DNA from: an uncultured Dorea sp.
GTDB taxonomy: Bacteria > Bacillota > Clostridia > Lachnospirales > Lachnospiraceae
Assembly (NCBI GenBank): GCA_910584575.1
Contig: CAJUBG010000001.1
Location: forward strand, 70,496-134,495
Direction of reading: 5' to 3'
DNA length: 64,000 nt
A program made the translations under genes and the position numbers. The notes beneath the pieces are model-generated. The model ran no database searches. It saw only the letters and a program-made list of their open reading frames with translations, and was not told the origin of the DNA. Positions 44,765 to 55,564 of the stretch are shown piece by piece; position 1 is the first letter of the stretch; each line of letters begins with the position of its first letter.

Positions 44765-45730
44765 TTATACCAGGTGCGCTATCTTGTCCGTAACCCGCAC
44801 AAAGGGTTTCCGCGACACAAGCCACACCACAGCAATACAGAACACGATCAGCAGGGCACTCTCCACATTCGTCTCTACATCCTCAAGAACCGGAGAACGA
44901 GCCTTCAGCCAGCTATAAAAAAGTCCATGGAAGATATAGACTGCCATCGTTCTCTCCCCCAGGTAGGAGTAGGATTTCTGCTCTGACGGAAGTACCAGCA
45001 TAAACAGGTAAATCAGCAAAAATGATATCCCATAGCAGACGATGCGTATCAGTATTCCTTCCACAGAGGATAACTCCAGTTCCTCATAGGAATAACGCCC
45101 ATAGAAAATTTTCACCGGCAAGCGGCGGTGGTATCTGTCCCGAAACAGAAACGCCGCCATACCCCCAATGATTCCAAGGGCGCCCAGATACCCCTTCCGG
45201 TTACGGAAGGGGGTAAGCCATCCGCTGTCAAACTCCATCCCCGCCAGGAAAAAAGGAAAGAAAAATATAATCCTCGGAATGGACAGAAAGTTGCCGATTC
45301 CAAACAGCCCCACAGCAAGCCCTGCAATCAGTGATAAGAGCAGGTGGCAGGGAAGCCTTTTCACAGCAGGCGCCGCCAGCCTCCAAACGCACAATGCCAG
45401 GAGATACCACAGTGTAAATTTGGGTCTGGTAAAATATAGCTCGGTTTCTTTGTCCAGTATATATGTATATAGCAGGTAGTAGATTACTTCATACACGAAG
45501 TAAGGGATTACCAGCCCGCTAATGAGTTTTTTCACAGATGGGATTTTCTTTGAAAAATATCCCGATATAAAGATAAACGCCGGCATATGGAACGCCACAA
45601 TCCCCCATTTCAGCTCATACAAAAACGGATTCTGATCATAGCACGGCTCAATAAAATGTCCGATTACCACCAGCACAATCAACAGTACCTTGTAATTGTC
45701 AAAAAGATACTCTCTCTGTCTTTTCTCCAT
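44765..45730 (-). CDS. Acyltransferase 3 family membrane protein
   Basis: About 321 residues, roughly ten membrane segments, with the family opening block NYKVLLIVLVVIGHF near residue 12 (catalytic His) and AFHMPAFIFISGYF near 47. It adds acyl groups to surface sugars or lipids; the target is unknown. Start is uncertain: ATG at 45730 fits a GGTGA site; other in-frame ATGs lie up to 45742. It begins inside the DUF1667 gene (overlap about 30 bp) and so appears to be at the end of the glp operon. Confidence 0.78.
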   Translation of the reverse strand: MEKRQREYLFDNYKVLLIVLVVIGHFIEPCYDQNPFLYELKWGIVAFHMPAFIFISGYFSKKIPSVKKLISGLVIPYFVYEVIYYLLYTYILDKETELYFTRPKFTLWYLLALCVWRLAAPAVKRLPCHLLLSLIAGLAVGLFGIGNFLSIPRIIFFFPFFLAGMEFDSGWLTPFRNRKGYLGALGIIGGMAAFLFRDRYHRRLPVKIFYGRYSYEELELSSVEGILIRIVCYGISFLLIYLFMLVLPSEQKSYSYLGERTMAVYIFHGLFYSWLKARSPVLEDVETNVESALLIVFCIAVVWLVSRKPFVRVTDKIAHLV

Positions 45731-46115
45731 TTTCATCACCATCAAATAATTTTCTTTCACCCACGTTCTTTGTAGCCACAATATCTACCCCAGTTCCCGC
45801 AATATTTTCTACCAGAACGTCACCGATACTGATTGGCGCTCTGACCTCGACCTCCTTGAGCGCACGCACGCACTCTAAGACTTTTTTCTTAGGGATATCC
45901 TCCCTTGTCTTGACCGAAACCATCCTCTTATCCCCTCCGGATACTCTCACCGTAGACGTCACAAGCCTGGTTGGACTCGTCAGCTCTTTTCTGGCATAAG
46001 AATCTCCCCGCTTGCAGGTATTTCCAGACACGCTTAAAATTGTCTCCCCCTCCACCACAGCCGTCAGCATACAGCCCAGAGGGCAGTTAATACAGATTAG
46101 TTTTTTTTCTTCCAT
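45699..46115 (-). CDS. DUF1667 protein (glycerol oxidation accessory)
   Basis: 138 residues. Four cysteines at 8, 11, 15 and 34 (CINCPLGC and GNTCKRG) look like an iron-sulfur or zinc site. DUF1667 proteins occur next to glycerol-3-phosphate dehydrogenase in anaerobes and probably pass electrons. Ribosome binding site GGAGG. Starts 4 bp after the NAD(P)/FAD oxidoreductase stop. Confidence 0.88.
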   Translation of the reverse strand: MEEKKLICINCPLGCMLTAVVEGETILSVSGNTCKRGDSYARKELTSPTRLVTSTVRVSGGDKRMVSVKTREDIPKKKVLECVRALKEVEVRAPISIGDVLVENIAGTGVDIVATKNVGERKLFDGDENGEKTERVSF

Positions 46116-46119
46116 CTTC

Positions 46120-47382
46120 TTATGCCTCCTCGACCTTTACGTTTATCGTCTCTAATTTGGGATACTCCATAAGCTGCTCTTTCGTAAGCACAATCTCCTC
46201 CATCTCGCCAGGGGCGACGACTGCCTTTTTCCTGTGAAGAACCCTGTCTTTATCAAAATAAACGCTTATATAACAGTTCTTGTATACATTTCCTACACGG
46301 AAGCGTACTGTCAGCCGTTCCTCCATGCGTTTCACACAGATGGTTTCCGGAACCGTGTAACGCACTCCTTCTCCTGCGGTAAGAGAAACAGCTTCTTGGG
46401 ACTTATCTGTAATGCCCAGTATATATTCCGCCGCCTTCTTTCCCGCTGTCTTTGCCTCCTCTGACACGAAATCAACCAAATCATGGACATGGAGTACATT
46501 TCCACATGCAAACACACCCTCAATATTCGTCTCAAGGCTTTCATTCACCCTTGGTCCGGAGGTGACTGGATTTAACTCCACCCCCATCCCGCTTGAAAGC
46601 TCGTTTTCCGGAATCAGCCCCACTGAGAGGAGGAGGGTGTCGCAGGAATAGAACTCCTTTGTTCCAGAAATGGGTTTCCCTTTCTCGTCAACCCTTGCAA
46701 GCGTCACACCCTCAAGCCGTTCTTTTCCCTTGATATCCACTACTGTATGGCTCAGTTTAAGGGGAATTCCATAATCGTCCAGACATTGGACGATATTTCG
46801 CTTCAGTCCGCCAGAGTAAGGCATAAGCTCTGCCACCACCTTCACGTTGGCCCCCTCAAGCGTCATCCTCCTTGCCATAATCAGGCCGATATCGCCAGAG
46901 CCTAAGATTACGACCTCCCTTCCAGGCAGATATCCTTCCATATTCACCAGCCTTTGAGCCGTACCTGCTGAAAAAATTCCTGCCGGACGGAATCCCGGAA
47001 TATTCAGCGCGCCCCTGGGTCGTTCTCTGCATCCCATAGCCAGAATGACTGCCTTTGCCTGAAGCTCAAACAGGCCGTCCTTCTGGTTCATGGCTGTCAC
47101 CACCTTTTTCCGGCTGATAGCCATAACCATCGTATTCAGCCGATACTCAATTCCTAACTCTTTTACCTGTCTGATAAACCTCCCCGCATATTCCGGTCCG
47201 GTCAATTCTTCTTTAAATGTATGCAGGCCGAAGCCGTTATGGATACACTGGTTCAGTATCCCGCCAAGCTCATTGTCCCGTTCCAGTATCACAATCCGTT
47301 GAATGCCGTTCTCTCTTGCCGAAGCTGCCGCCGCCAGCCCTGCCGGACCGCCGCCGATAATGACAATATCAAAATTTTCCAT
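46120..47382 (-). CDS. NAD(P)/FAD-dependent oxidoreductase of the glp operon
   Basis: 420 residues. FAD-binding GGGPAGLAAAA near residue 10 and the NAD(P)-binding loop ILGSGDIGLIMARR near 155-168, with ACGNVLHVHDLVD near 298. It resembles the small subunit-like oxidoreductase that accompanies GlpO/GlpA in clostridia and probably carries electrons from glycerol 3-phosphate to NAD(P) or the quinone-free acceptor. Good Shine-Dalgarno GAGGAGG. Between the GlpA-like and DUF1667 genes. Confidence 0.88.
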   Translation of the reverse strand: MENFDIVIIGGGPAGLAAAASARENGIQRIVILERDNELGGILNQCIHNGFGLHTFKEELTGPEYAGRFIRQVKELGIEYRLNTMVMAISRKKVVTAMNQKDGLFELQAKAVILAMGCRERPRGALNIPGFRPAGIFSAGTAQRLVNMEGYLPGREVVILGSGDIGLIMARRMTLEGANVKVVAELMPYSGGLKRNIVQCLDDYGIPLKLSHTVVDIKGKERLEGVTLARVDEKGKPISGTKEFYSCDTLLLSVGLIPENELSSGMGVELNPVTSGPRVNESLETNIEGVFACGNVLHVHDLVDFVSEEAKTAGKKAAEYILGITDKSQEAVSLTAGEGVRYTVPETICVKRMEERLTVRFRVGNVYKNCYISVYFDKDRVLHRKKAVVAPGEMEEIVLTKEQLMEYPKLETINVKVEEA

Positions 47383-47402
47383 ATTGCTTCCTCCTCATAT
47401 TG

Positions 47403-48845
47403 TTAAAAAACATCCTTATTCGTTCCTGCAATCAGATAGGAAGCCCCGCCGGATTTCGTCACTTCCCGTATATCCATCCTCCACTCCCTCGCCAGAATCT
47501 CCATGGTTCTCGGTGAACAAAAGCCTGACTGGCAGCGTCCCATGCCTGCCCTTGTCCTGCGCTTCACCCCGTCCAGGGACTTTGCGCCAAGAGGACGCCG
47601 GATTGCGTCTAAAATCTCCCCCTCTGTAATCATCTCACAGCGGCAGATGATATTTCCATATGCCGGCTTCTTGCGAATCAGCGCTGCGCGCGCCTCCCTG
47701 GACAGTGTCTCTGGCTTCAAGATTCCTTTTCTTGTGGAAACGAAATCCTCTTTCTCACAAAGTCCCATCCGTTCCCTTAATATTCCGGCAATCCGTTCAC
47801 CTATGGCCGGACAGCCCGTAAGCCCTGGCGACTCGATTCCCGCACAATCTATAAAACCTGGCGCATCCTCTAATTCTCCTATGATAAATTCATCCCCGTC
47901 CTCATGGGCGCGAAGTCCCGCAAAGGAGGTGATTACCTGGCGCATGGGAAGCTTCTTCACATTCAGTCCGGCTTTTAGAAGCACCTGGTCAAGCCCTTCC
48001 CTGGTGGTATTCGTCCCCTCCTTATCCTGAACGTCAATTGCCGTCGGTCCTAAAATCAGATTACCGTGAGCCGTCGGCGCAACCAGAATCCCTTTACCGA
48101 ATTTCCCCGGCAGAGTAAATATGGTACTCCTCACATGGTTCCCCGCACTCTTATCCAACAGGCAGTAATCTCCCCGCCTTGCAGTAATGTGTATCTTTTG
48201 CTCACTGACCATATTGTGGAACAAATCTGCGTAAACTCCTGCCGCGTTTACCACATATTCCGCAAAATAAACGCCCCGGCTTGTCACAAGCCGATAACCC
48301 TTCCCCTGTTTTGTAATACCTGTCACCTCGGTACAGAAATGGAATTCCACTCCGTTTACATTGGCATTTTCCGCCAGGGCAATATTCAGCTCAAACGGAC
48401 AGACAATCCCTCCCGTGGGCGCATAGAGAGCCGCATATATCTCCTCTGAAAGATTTGGTTCCCTTTGCAAAGCTTCTTCTCTGCTTAATATCCGAAGTCC
48501 TTTCACGCCGTTGGATACGCCCCTTTCACAGAGAGCCTCAAGCCTTGGCATATCCTCTTTACTCCGGCAGACCACCAAAGAGCCATTCCTTATGAAGGGA
48601 ATATCCAATTCCTCTGCCAGGGACTCCATCAGCTCGTTTCCCCGCAAGTTCATTTTCGCTTTCAGCGAACCCGTGGGGGCGTCATAGCCGGCATGGACGA
48701 TACCGCTGTTGGCCTTGGACGTTTTGCAGCACACGTCTTCTTCCTTTTCTAACACGCAGACATTTACCTTGTAACGGGACAGTTCCCTTGCAGCAGCAGC
48801 GCCGGACACACCCCCGCCAATAATAATGACATCATATTTATACAT
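47403..48845 (-). CDS. FAD-dependent glycerol-3-phosphate dehydrogenase-like protein with BFD domain
   Basis: 480 residues. FAD loop GGGVSGAAAARELSRY near 8-23, DAO-type oxidase domain to about 360, then a C-terminal BFD-type [2Fe-2S] domain with CRCEMIT near 416 and GRCQSGFC near 448. Oxidises glycerol 3-phosphate to dihydroxyacetone phosphate. The domain order matches GlpA/GlpO-like enzymes of anaerobic clostridia. Preceded by GGAGACTTAAGTT. Lies 20 bp before the NAD(P)/FAD gene and 104 bp after glpK. Confidence 0.88.
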   Translation of the reverse strand: MYKYDVIIIGGGVSGAAAARELSRYKVNVCVLEKEEDVCCKTSKANSGIVHAGYDAPTGSLKAKMNLRGNELMESLAEELDIPFIRNGSLVVCRSKEDMPRLEALCERGVSNGVKGLRILSREEALQREPNLSEEIYAALYAPTGGIVCPFELNIALAENANVNGVEFHFCTEVTGITKQGKGYRLVTSRGVYFAEYVVNAAGVYADLFHNMVSEQKIHITARRGDYCLLDKSAGNHVRSTIFTLPGKFGKGILVAPTAHGNLILGPTAIDVQDKEGTNTTREGLDQVLLKAGLNVKKLPMRQVITSFAGLRAHEDGDEFIIGELEDAPGFIDCAGIESPGLTGCPAIGERIAGILRERMGLCEKEDFVSTRKGILKPETLSREARAALIRKKPAYGNIICRCEMITEGEILDAIRRPLGAKSLDGVKRRTRAGMGRCQSGFCSPRTMEILAREWRMDIREVTKSGGASYLIAGTNKDVF

Positions 48846-48949
48846 AACTTAAGTCTCCTTCTCTATATCTGATAGCTGCAAAAGAGCAGAACAATAAACG
48901 CATATCTCTCAATGCGGTTATTGCTCTGCTCTTTTCTCCTGCAAATCCT

Positions 48950-50479
<1,530 letters not shown>

Positions 50480-50506
50480 TTATATTTATTGAGTGGTAAA
50501 ATCATA

Positions 50507-51076
50507 CTACATCCGCCATACATCCCTGTTCGTCGTGGATACTGCAATCACTCCGGCAGACAGTACGTTCATCACATCCTCTTTGTCGTTAATCAGCCCT
50601 CCGGCAATAATCGGGGTTCTGGATATCTGGCAAATCTCCTTGATTACCTTGGGCATCAATCCCGGAAGCACCTCTATGAAATCGGGCTTTACCGTATGCT
50701 GCTGATTCCGGATATTCTCCAATGCCATGGAGTCAATGAGAAAATAACGAAGCACCGTACACAGGGACAACTCCTTTCCCCTTTTGATTAGCGCCGGCTT
50801 CGTCGTGATAATCCCGTCGGCTTGTGTATTCTGCTTAATATAGTCTACCGCCACCTCTTTTGAGCCTAATCCTGCGATTAGGTCTATATGGACCATTGCC
50901 ATTCTTCCGGTCTCCTTCACCCTGCCCACAATATCCCTGATGGTGCAAATATCTCCAAACAGGATAAAGACGACTCGGATATCCTCCAATTCACAGCAGC
51001 TTAATAGACCTTCCATGTCCTTTACTGCCGCCACAACGGGATTGCTCTCGATTGCATCGTAATATTTTCTGTCCAT
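50507..51076 (-). CDS. glpP: Glycerol-3-phosphate-responsive antiterminator
   Basis: 189-residue GlpP family RNA-binding protein that prevents transcription stop in glp leaders when glycerol 3-phosphate is bound. TIM-barrel-like sequence with HIDLIAGLGSKEVAVDYI near 64-81, DGIITTKPALIK near 87, DFIEVLPGLMPKVI near 131 and PIIAGGLINDKED near 155. It is the first gene, with a leader hairpin at 51115-51165 upstream. Confidence 0.93.
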   Translation of the reverse strand: MDRKYYDAIESNPVVAAVKDMEGLLSCCELEDIRVVFILFGDICTIRDIVGRVKETGRMAMVHIDLIAGLGSKEVAVDYIKQNTQADGIITTKPALIKRGKELSLCTVLRYFLIDSMALENIRNQQHTVKPDFIEVLPGLMPKVIKEICQISRTPIIAGGLINDKEDVMNVLSAGVIAVSTTNRDVWRM

Positions 51077-51114
51077 CCCTCTCCCCTCTTAACATTAGTT
51101 CTAAGATATGATAT

Positions 51115-51165
51115 AAGAAAAAGAGCAAACCAAATAACAACATCTCTGTTGTAATCCTTCGCTCT
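51115..51165 (-). promoter_or_regulatory. Leader terminator, likely GlpP antitermination target
   Basis: On the minus strand AGAGCGAA...TTTGCTCT encloses a perfect ACAACA-GAGA-TGTTGT hairpin and is followed by TTTTTCTTA. It lies between the glp promoter and glpP, where an antiterminator would act. Confidence 0.75.
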
Positions 51166-51196
51166 CCCATCTCTACACGTTCATGAAACTGATATA

Positions 51197-51225
51197 ACTA
51201 TACCATATTGCTGCCAGTAAATCAA
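51197..51225 (-). promoter_or_regulatory. Promoter of the glp operon
   Basis: On the minus strand TTGATT (51220-51225), 17 bp, TATAGT (51197-51202), about 32 bp before the leader hairpin. Confidence 0.7.
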
Positions 51226-51257
51226 TCCCAGTATTACAAACAACTCAACAATATTTT

Positions 51258-52682
51258 TTATCGTCCTACCCATACCTGTTCTCCTTCTATCTGAATCTCA
51301 TACTCTCTCATAAGCTCTTGGAATCCTTCATTTTCCAGAATCTTTGGCGTCTTTACAATATACTCCTGTATGGTCTGGGCGCACTGGTCCCGACCTATGG
51401 CTTTATCCTGGCACATCAGCCGTATATATGCGACTTTCAACTTCTCTGAACCGCCCAACTCCTCGATTCCCTGGCCGCAAATCTCCTTTGCCTTCTCAGT
51501 AAGTCCGCTGCCTATATATAATTCTGTCATTTTCTCATACGCTGTAACCATGCATTCCTGAATCTCTTTTGTCTCCTCCCCGTCTGATACCTTATCAAGA
51601 CACCGTCTTCCGATACGGAGGATTTCCTCTGATGCCTGCTCTGTATTAAGCAGGCCGTAACCTCTGATAAGGCAGCGGTCATAACGCCCCGTGGGGTCCT
51701 CCTTTGCTTTTTCTTCCAGATAGAAAAGGCTTCCCTCCAATATTTCCGGCTCTTTCTGCTTTCCCATGAGAGCCTCTGCAACGTCTTTCAGATTCACGGC
51801 TGTGGCATACTCCTGTATCTTGTCCAGATAATAAATACCCTTCTCGTAATCCTCCAAATCCAGGATATATGCTAACGCCAAATCCATATACGCCTCGCCG
51901 CCTCCACGCGTTAGTATTTCTACTGTATCCTCCTGTACTTCGCTTTCCATTAGTGTATTTTCCTGCTGAAAATCTTCCTGTGCTATGTCAGAAAGCTCTG
52001 ATTCCCCTCCTGATTCTGTGAAGTCTTGAGACTCCTTAACTTTCCAGGCCGCGCCTAGGATAACCGCCGCACTGGCAGCCATAAGAAGCCGCTTGCGCTT
52101 GGCAGGCGTATGTTCTGTTTTCTTCTTATATTGTGGGATATTCCTTCTGATATCTGCCGCATTTTGATAGGATGTTCTGAGTTGGTCATTGAGACTCTTT
52201 GAAATGATTCTGAGAAATCTTCTTTCCTCCCGTCCGCTAAGCGGGGGCGTTGGAATTGCTGTGGCAAGAAGATACTGGATGGTCTTTCCCAGACCATAGA
52301 TGTCAAGTTTCACGCTTCCACGCTGATAGTAGGCATCTTCCCTCGGCAGGAAGCACTCCCTGACAACGCGCCTCTGCATGAAACGCAGCCGCTTTTCGTT
52401 TGAGCCTGCCTCCAAATCCAGGAAATAGGGGGTTCCGTCGTCTGTTATCACAATGCTGTAAGGGTTCACATACTGATAATACGGCTTTTTCCGGCATTTG
52501 TGAATCATACTCAACTGATTGGCAATCTCCCGCATCAGGGAGAATAACTGCTCTTTTGTAATATTGGGGTTAGACTTAAGCCATCCTGCCAGTATTTTTC
52601 CTTCCACATACTCTGAGCTGATATAGCATGTCTGCCCGTGTGTGATTAGACGCAATACGTCATATCCTTCTTTTCCTGTCAA
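51258..52682 (-). CDS. Membrane protein with degenerate protein-kinase-like domain and TPR-like extracellular part
   Basis: About 474 residues. The first 190 residues match the later part of a protein kinase fold (YISSEYVEGKIL hinge near 23-34, NPYSIVITDDGTPYFLDLE in the catalytic loop near 73-91), but the Gly loop and HRD are absent and DFG reads DLE, so it is probably a pseudokinase. A membrane segment (LLMAASAAVILGAAW) follows near 200-215, then an acidic outer region with TPR-like helices (AYMDLALAYILDLEDYEKGIYY). Start is uncertain: a TTG at 52682 best fits the Shine-Dalgarno AGAGG. Confidence 0.7.
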   Translation of the reverse strand: MTGKEGYDVLRLITHGQTCYISSEYVEGKILAGWLKSNPNITKEQLFSLMREIANQLSMIHKCRKKPYYQYVNPYSIVITDDGTPYFLDLEAGSNEKRLRFMQRRVVRECFLPREDAYYQRGSVKLDIYGLGKTIQYLLATAIPTPPLSGREERRFLRIISKSLNDQLRTSYQNAADIRRNIPQYKKKTEHTPAKRKRLLMAASAAVILGAAWKVKESQDFTESGGESELSDIAQEDFQQENTLMESEVQEDTVEILTRGGGEAYMDLALAYILDLEDYEKGIYYLDKIQEYATAVNLKDVAEALMGKQKEPEILEGSLFYLEEKAKEDPTGRYDRCLIRGYGLLNTEQASEEILRIGRRCLDKVSDGEETKEIQECMVTAYEKMTELYIGSGLTEKAKEICGQGIEELGGSEKLKVAYIRLMCQDKAIGRDQCAQTIQEYIVKTPKILENEGFQELMREYEIQIEGEQVWVGR

Positions 52683-52907
52683 ATACACCACCTCTTTCTT
52701 TGTAATTGGACATAATTTTAAATTTACCTTTGTTTGGAATATTCATGTGAAAACCACTGAAATAAATTGAAATAATGACTTAGTAGATTCTTTGGAATAT
52801 TAGATTGATTTATATATTACTTGATTTTTAGGGAAAATACAAGTATTTTTGAAAAATCCGTCTCAGTTTTATTGCTAAAAATACATACTCCACTTTTTTC
52901 TGTATAC

Positions 52908-52933
52908 AAAAGTCCCTGCCATCCGGCAGGGAC
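52908..52933 (-). terminator. Terminator of the restriction-modification operon
   Basis: On the minus strand GTCCCTGCC-GGAT-GGCAGGGAC-TTTTG, a perfect nine-base stem followed by T-run, about 45 bp past the methyltransferase stop. Confidence 0.85.
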
Positions 52934-52979
52934 GTCCCATATTAGTGGATTAGCATTTTATTACCTAGGCCGGCCTCTA

Positions 52980-54503
52980 TTACTCTTTCTTCCAAATAGT
53001 AATACTTTTACGGAGTGGTACACGGCCATATTTCTTCATCTGTTGGCTGCTATTTCCCTTTTGCTGTCTCAGACAGAAAACCTTTACGGGAGTAAATCCA
53101 AACTGTTCAGCAAGACTTGTTGATAGATAGTCAACCGGAATCACCTCACCGCCATATCGTACATTGTCATTCACAAATGCTACAAATGCACCTTTTTTGC
53201 ACACACGATATAATTCTGCATAGATAAATGCAAGTTCTGTAAAGTATCCCTCTATCATTCGCAGAACACCAATATTGTTCAAATCACCGTTGGCTTTGCG
53301 CTTTTCCATAGCTATATTAATTTCTTGAAATGCATCATTAGATTTGATTGTATCATAAATATAATGAAATCTATCAAGCGCGCCTATAACTTCATAGTGC
53401 TCTCTAAGCACCTCCATCTTTGACTTATTCTCAACTGTGCAAGAAAGCAAAGCCTGGCGCATTTCTTTAATAGCTTCTTCACCGAGTCCTAAAAAAACAA
53501 GTTCAAGAGCATATGTTCTGGTATAATCATATCTATTGCAATAGGGTGGTGATGTGATTACTCCCTTAAGACTGTCTGGTTCTACCTGCGGCAGCTCGAA
53601 CAGAGCGCTGCCTTGCTTGAAATTAATGCTTGCAGGCGATTGCATGCATCCATTTGTCTGTATCACCCTTATATCGGATAAAACATGTTCTAATTCTTCC
53701 TGTACCGCTTCCTTTATACTTTCAATCACTTCCCGGCAATAATGTTTAGGCAGAAGTTTGCGTCCGGCTTTTTTACGTGCTATATTAGCATTAAAAACCT
53801 TTTTTGAACGGGAATCCCAACTTAAATATTGTCCGCTTTTTGATGTGTAGCTGCATCTTTCAAGGGAGTTAATCATGCAGAGAGTAAAAAGATTTTTTGA
53901 CTCATCAGAATAATCAGACTCCAAAATCCAATCTTTTGCATACTGAATATACTTTTCATTTTGCTCTGGATATGCAGTATCTGTGATAGTGATATACGGA
54001 GTTTTACCTAAATATTCTTTTGGCAAGACCAATGAACGAAACTCATCACTCATCCTCTTTATTTCCTCGATATCATATTGCATCACATTAACCTTAGCAT
54101 TTATTGCAATTCCAGACAGAGGCATAATATCATAACCAACGCTGTTAATTCCTCGCATCTGACATACTAACGCCGTTGTTCCCGATCCCATAAAAGGATC
54201 CATTACTGTATCGCCTGGTCTCACGTCCATGTCATCCAATAATGTATTCACAAGGTCTGCCGAAAATCCCTCTTTATATTTTAACCAACTATGCAAAGTA
54301 TCCTTTTTGCTCAACTGATAACTAACGCTTCGTCTGTCAAATTTATTTGTTATCTCAAGGATAGGCTCATATTTTTTTTCCAGAGCCTGCCGGGCATCTT
54401 CGCAGCACAAACCATCAGCCGAAAAATGATCTACAATGTAATTAGTTTTGTCAGTAAATTCTTGTGTCATTCCTGACATCTCAAATAACGTTAATTGTTC
54501 CAT
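52980..54503 (-). CDS. DNA methyltransferase of the type II system
   Basis: About 507 residues. Motif I-like DPFMGSGTTALVCQM near 101-115 binds S-adenosylmethionine and TSPPYCNRYDY near 330-340 (SPPY motif IV) is the catalytic loop; SPPY is typical of N4-cytosine enzymes. The large region between them is likely the target recognition part. Start: the ATG at 54503 has AGAGGTG eight bases upstream; a longer start at 54521 overlaps the endonuclease stop as ATGA. Protects host DNA from the 54518-55468 endonuclease. Confidence 0.88.
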   Translation of the reverse strand: MEQLTLFEMSGMTQEFTDKTNYIVDHFSADGLCCEDARQALEKKYEPILEITNKFDRRSVSYQLSKKDTLHSWLKYKEGFSADLVNTLLDDMDVRPGDTVMDPFMGSGTTALVCQMRGINSVGYDIMPLSGIAINAKVNVMQYDIEEIKRMSDEFRSLVLPKEYLGKTPYITITDTAYPEQNEKYIQYAKDWILESDYSDESKNLFTLCMINSLERCSYTSKSGQYLSWDSRSKKVFNANIARKKAGRKLLPKHYCREVIESIKEAVQEELEHVLSDIRVIQTNGCMQSPASINFKQGSALFELPQVEPDSLKGVITSPPYCNRYDYTRTYALELVFLGLGEEAIKEMRQALLSCTVENKSKMEVLREHYEVIGALDRFHYIYDTIKSNDAFQEINIAMEKRKANGDLNNIGVLRMIEGYFTELAFIYAELYRVCKKGAFVAFVNDNVRYGGEVIPVDYLSTSLAEQFGFTPVKVFCLRQQKGNSSQQMKKYGRVPLRKSITIWKKE

Positions 54504-54517
54504 ATCCGTTTCACCTC

Positions 54518-55468
54518 TCATAGCTCAATTAACCAATTACAATATTCTATTAGCTGATTATTATTCGTCAAATTCGACGCATTGGTTAATGTCCCCTCCG
54601 TCAACTGATTATATATCTCCTCTGCCATAGAATATTGAATTGCTGCACCAATAAAAGAGGTTTTCATTTCAGGGTATCCCGCTTTATTAAAACTTTCGCG
54701 AATTCGATTTAAAGCGGAATTTCCAGTTTTCCAATGTTCATCTGCGCCTGCAGGATCAATTCCGCCTTTTAGCTCGCCAAACATAATCGCACATTCATCA
54801 CAACGAACTATGCCATCATAATCAGCGATATCACTGGAAAACAAGCAAATATCTACATTTTTATTTACCGTCGGTATATTTGCATTAAAGATAAGGATTC
54901 GTTCTCCCCTTCTATTCCTCCAATGCAACGCTTTCACATTCGTCTCTGTTCCCGCAACATTACCGTCTATCCTTCTCCAATGCTTTGACCCTTTAGAAAT
55001 ACAGTCACATGTTATTCCCCTGACACTCATACTTGAATAAATAGCGCGAATAAGCTTTTCTTGCCCAAGATCACCAATCTTATTGCGCATGGTTCCGCCT
55101 ACTGCGTCTCCTTTGATGAGGAGATAACGGAAAGTCGCTTCATCAATATACGCTTTTCCAGATGGCTTCAAAAACTCATCGATTAGTTCTTTTATTGCCA
55201 TGGTTTGATCTTCCTCATCTAAATATGACAGCGATTTACCTGATAGACCTGCCGCTGTAATCAAAAATGGCCGAACTTCCGGAATAGTAAGTAAGTCTTC
55301 GGCCTTTTGAGTATGAGCTGCCATTGCCTTAAATGCTAATGCATTTTTTACATATGGATCTCCAACTCGATTCTTCTCTAATGCAATCCTAAAAAAACCT
55401 GCTCTTGTTTCTTCATGGGTTGTCACAAGACTTTCTGCCGAAGTAATGAATCTATTGTTGATCGACAT
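54518..55468 (-). CDS. AvaI/BsoBI-family type II restriction endonuclease
   Basis: 316 residues, about the length of BsoBI (323). N-terminal ITSAESLVTTHEETRAGFFR and C-terminal FGELKGGIDPAGADEHWKTG near 230-250 (the ELK catalytic part) match the AvaI/BsoBI family as I remember it; that family cuts CYCGRG. The acidic residue pair with the ELK lysine would bind metal. Good Shine-Dalgarno AGGAGG. It precedes the methyltransferase gene and overlaps it closely. Confidence 0.85.
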   Translation of the reverse strand: MSINNRFITSAESLVTTHEETRAGFFRIALEKNRVGDPYVKNALAFKAMAAHTQKAEDLLTIPEVRPFLITAAGLSGKSLSYLDEEDQTMAIKELIDEFLKPSGKAYIDEATFRYLLIKGDAVGGTMRNKIGDLGQEKLIRAIYSSMSVRGITCDCISKGSKHWRRIDGNVAGTETNVKALHWRNRRGERILIFNANIPTVNKNVDICLFSSDIADYDGIVRCDECAIMFGELKGGIDPAGADEHWKTGNSALNRIRESFNKAGYPEMKTSFIGAAIQYSMAEEIYNQLTEGTLTNASNLTNNNQLIEYCNWLIEL

Positions 55469-55518
55469 ATTAAGTATTCCTCCTGCTATCTATTTATAAT
55501 CACTGTTCTCATGATATA

Positions 55519-55550
55519 CAAAAACCGCCGCACGCCTAACCGTGCAGCGG
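55519..55550 (-). terminator. Terminator of the phosphofructokinase gene
   Basis: On the minus strand CCGC-TGCACGG...CCGTGCG-GCGG type arms (nine to ten paired bases) followed by TTTTTG, 14 bp past the PFK stop. Confidence 0.85.
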
Positions 55551-55564
55551 CCTCATTCCATCTA

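Noticed and set aside
44283..44918. Plus-strand 211-residue frame
   Set aside because: It overlaps the ABC permease gene in another frame and runs into the acyltransferase gene; codon pattern and start context do not support it.
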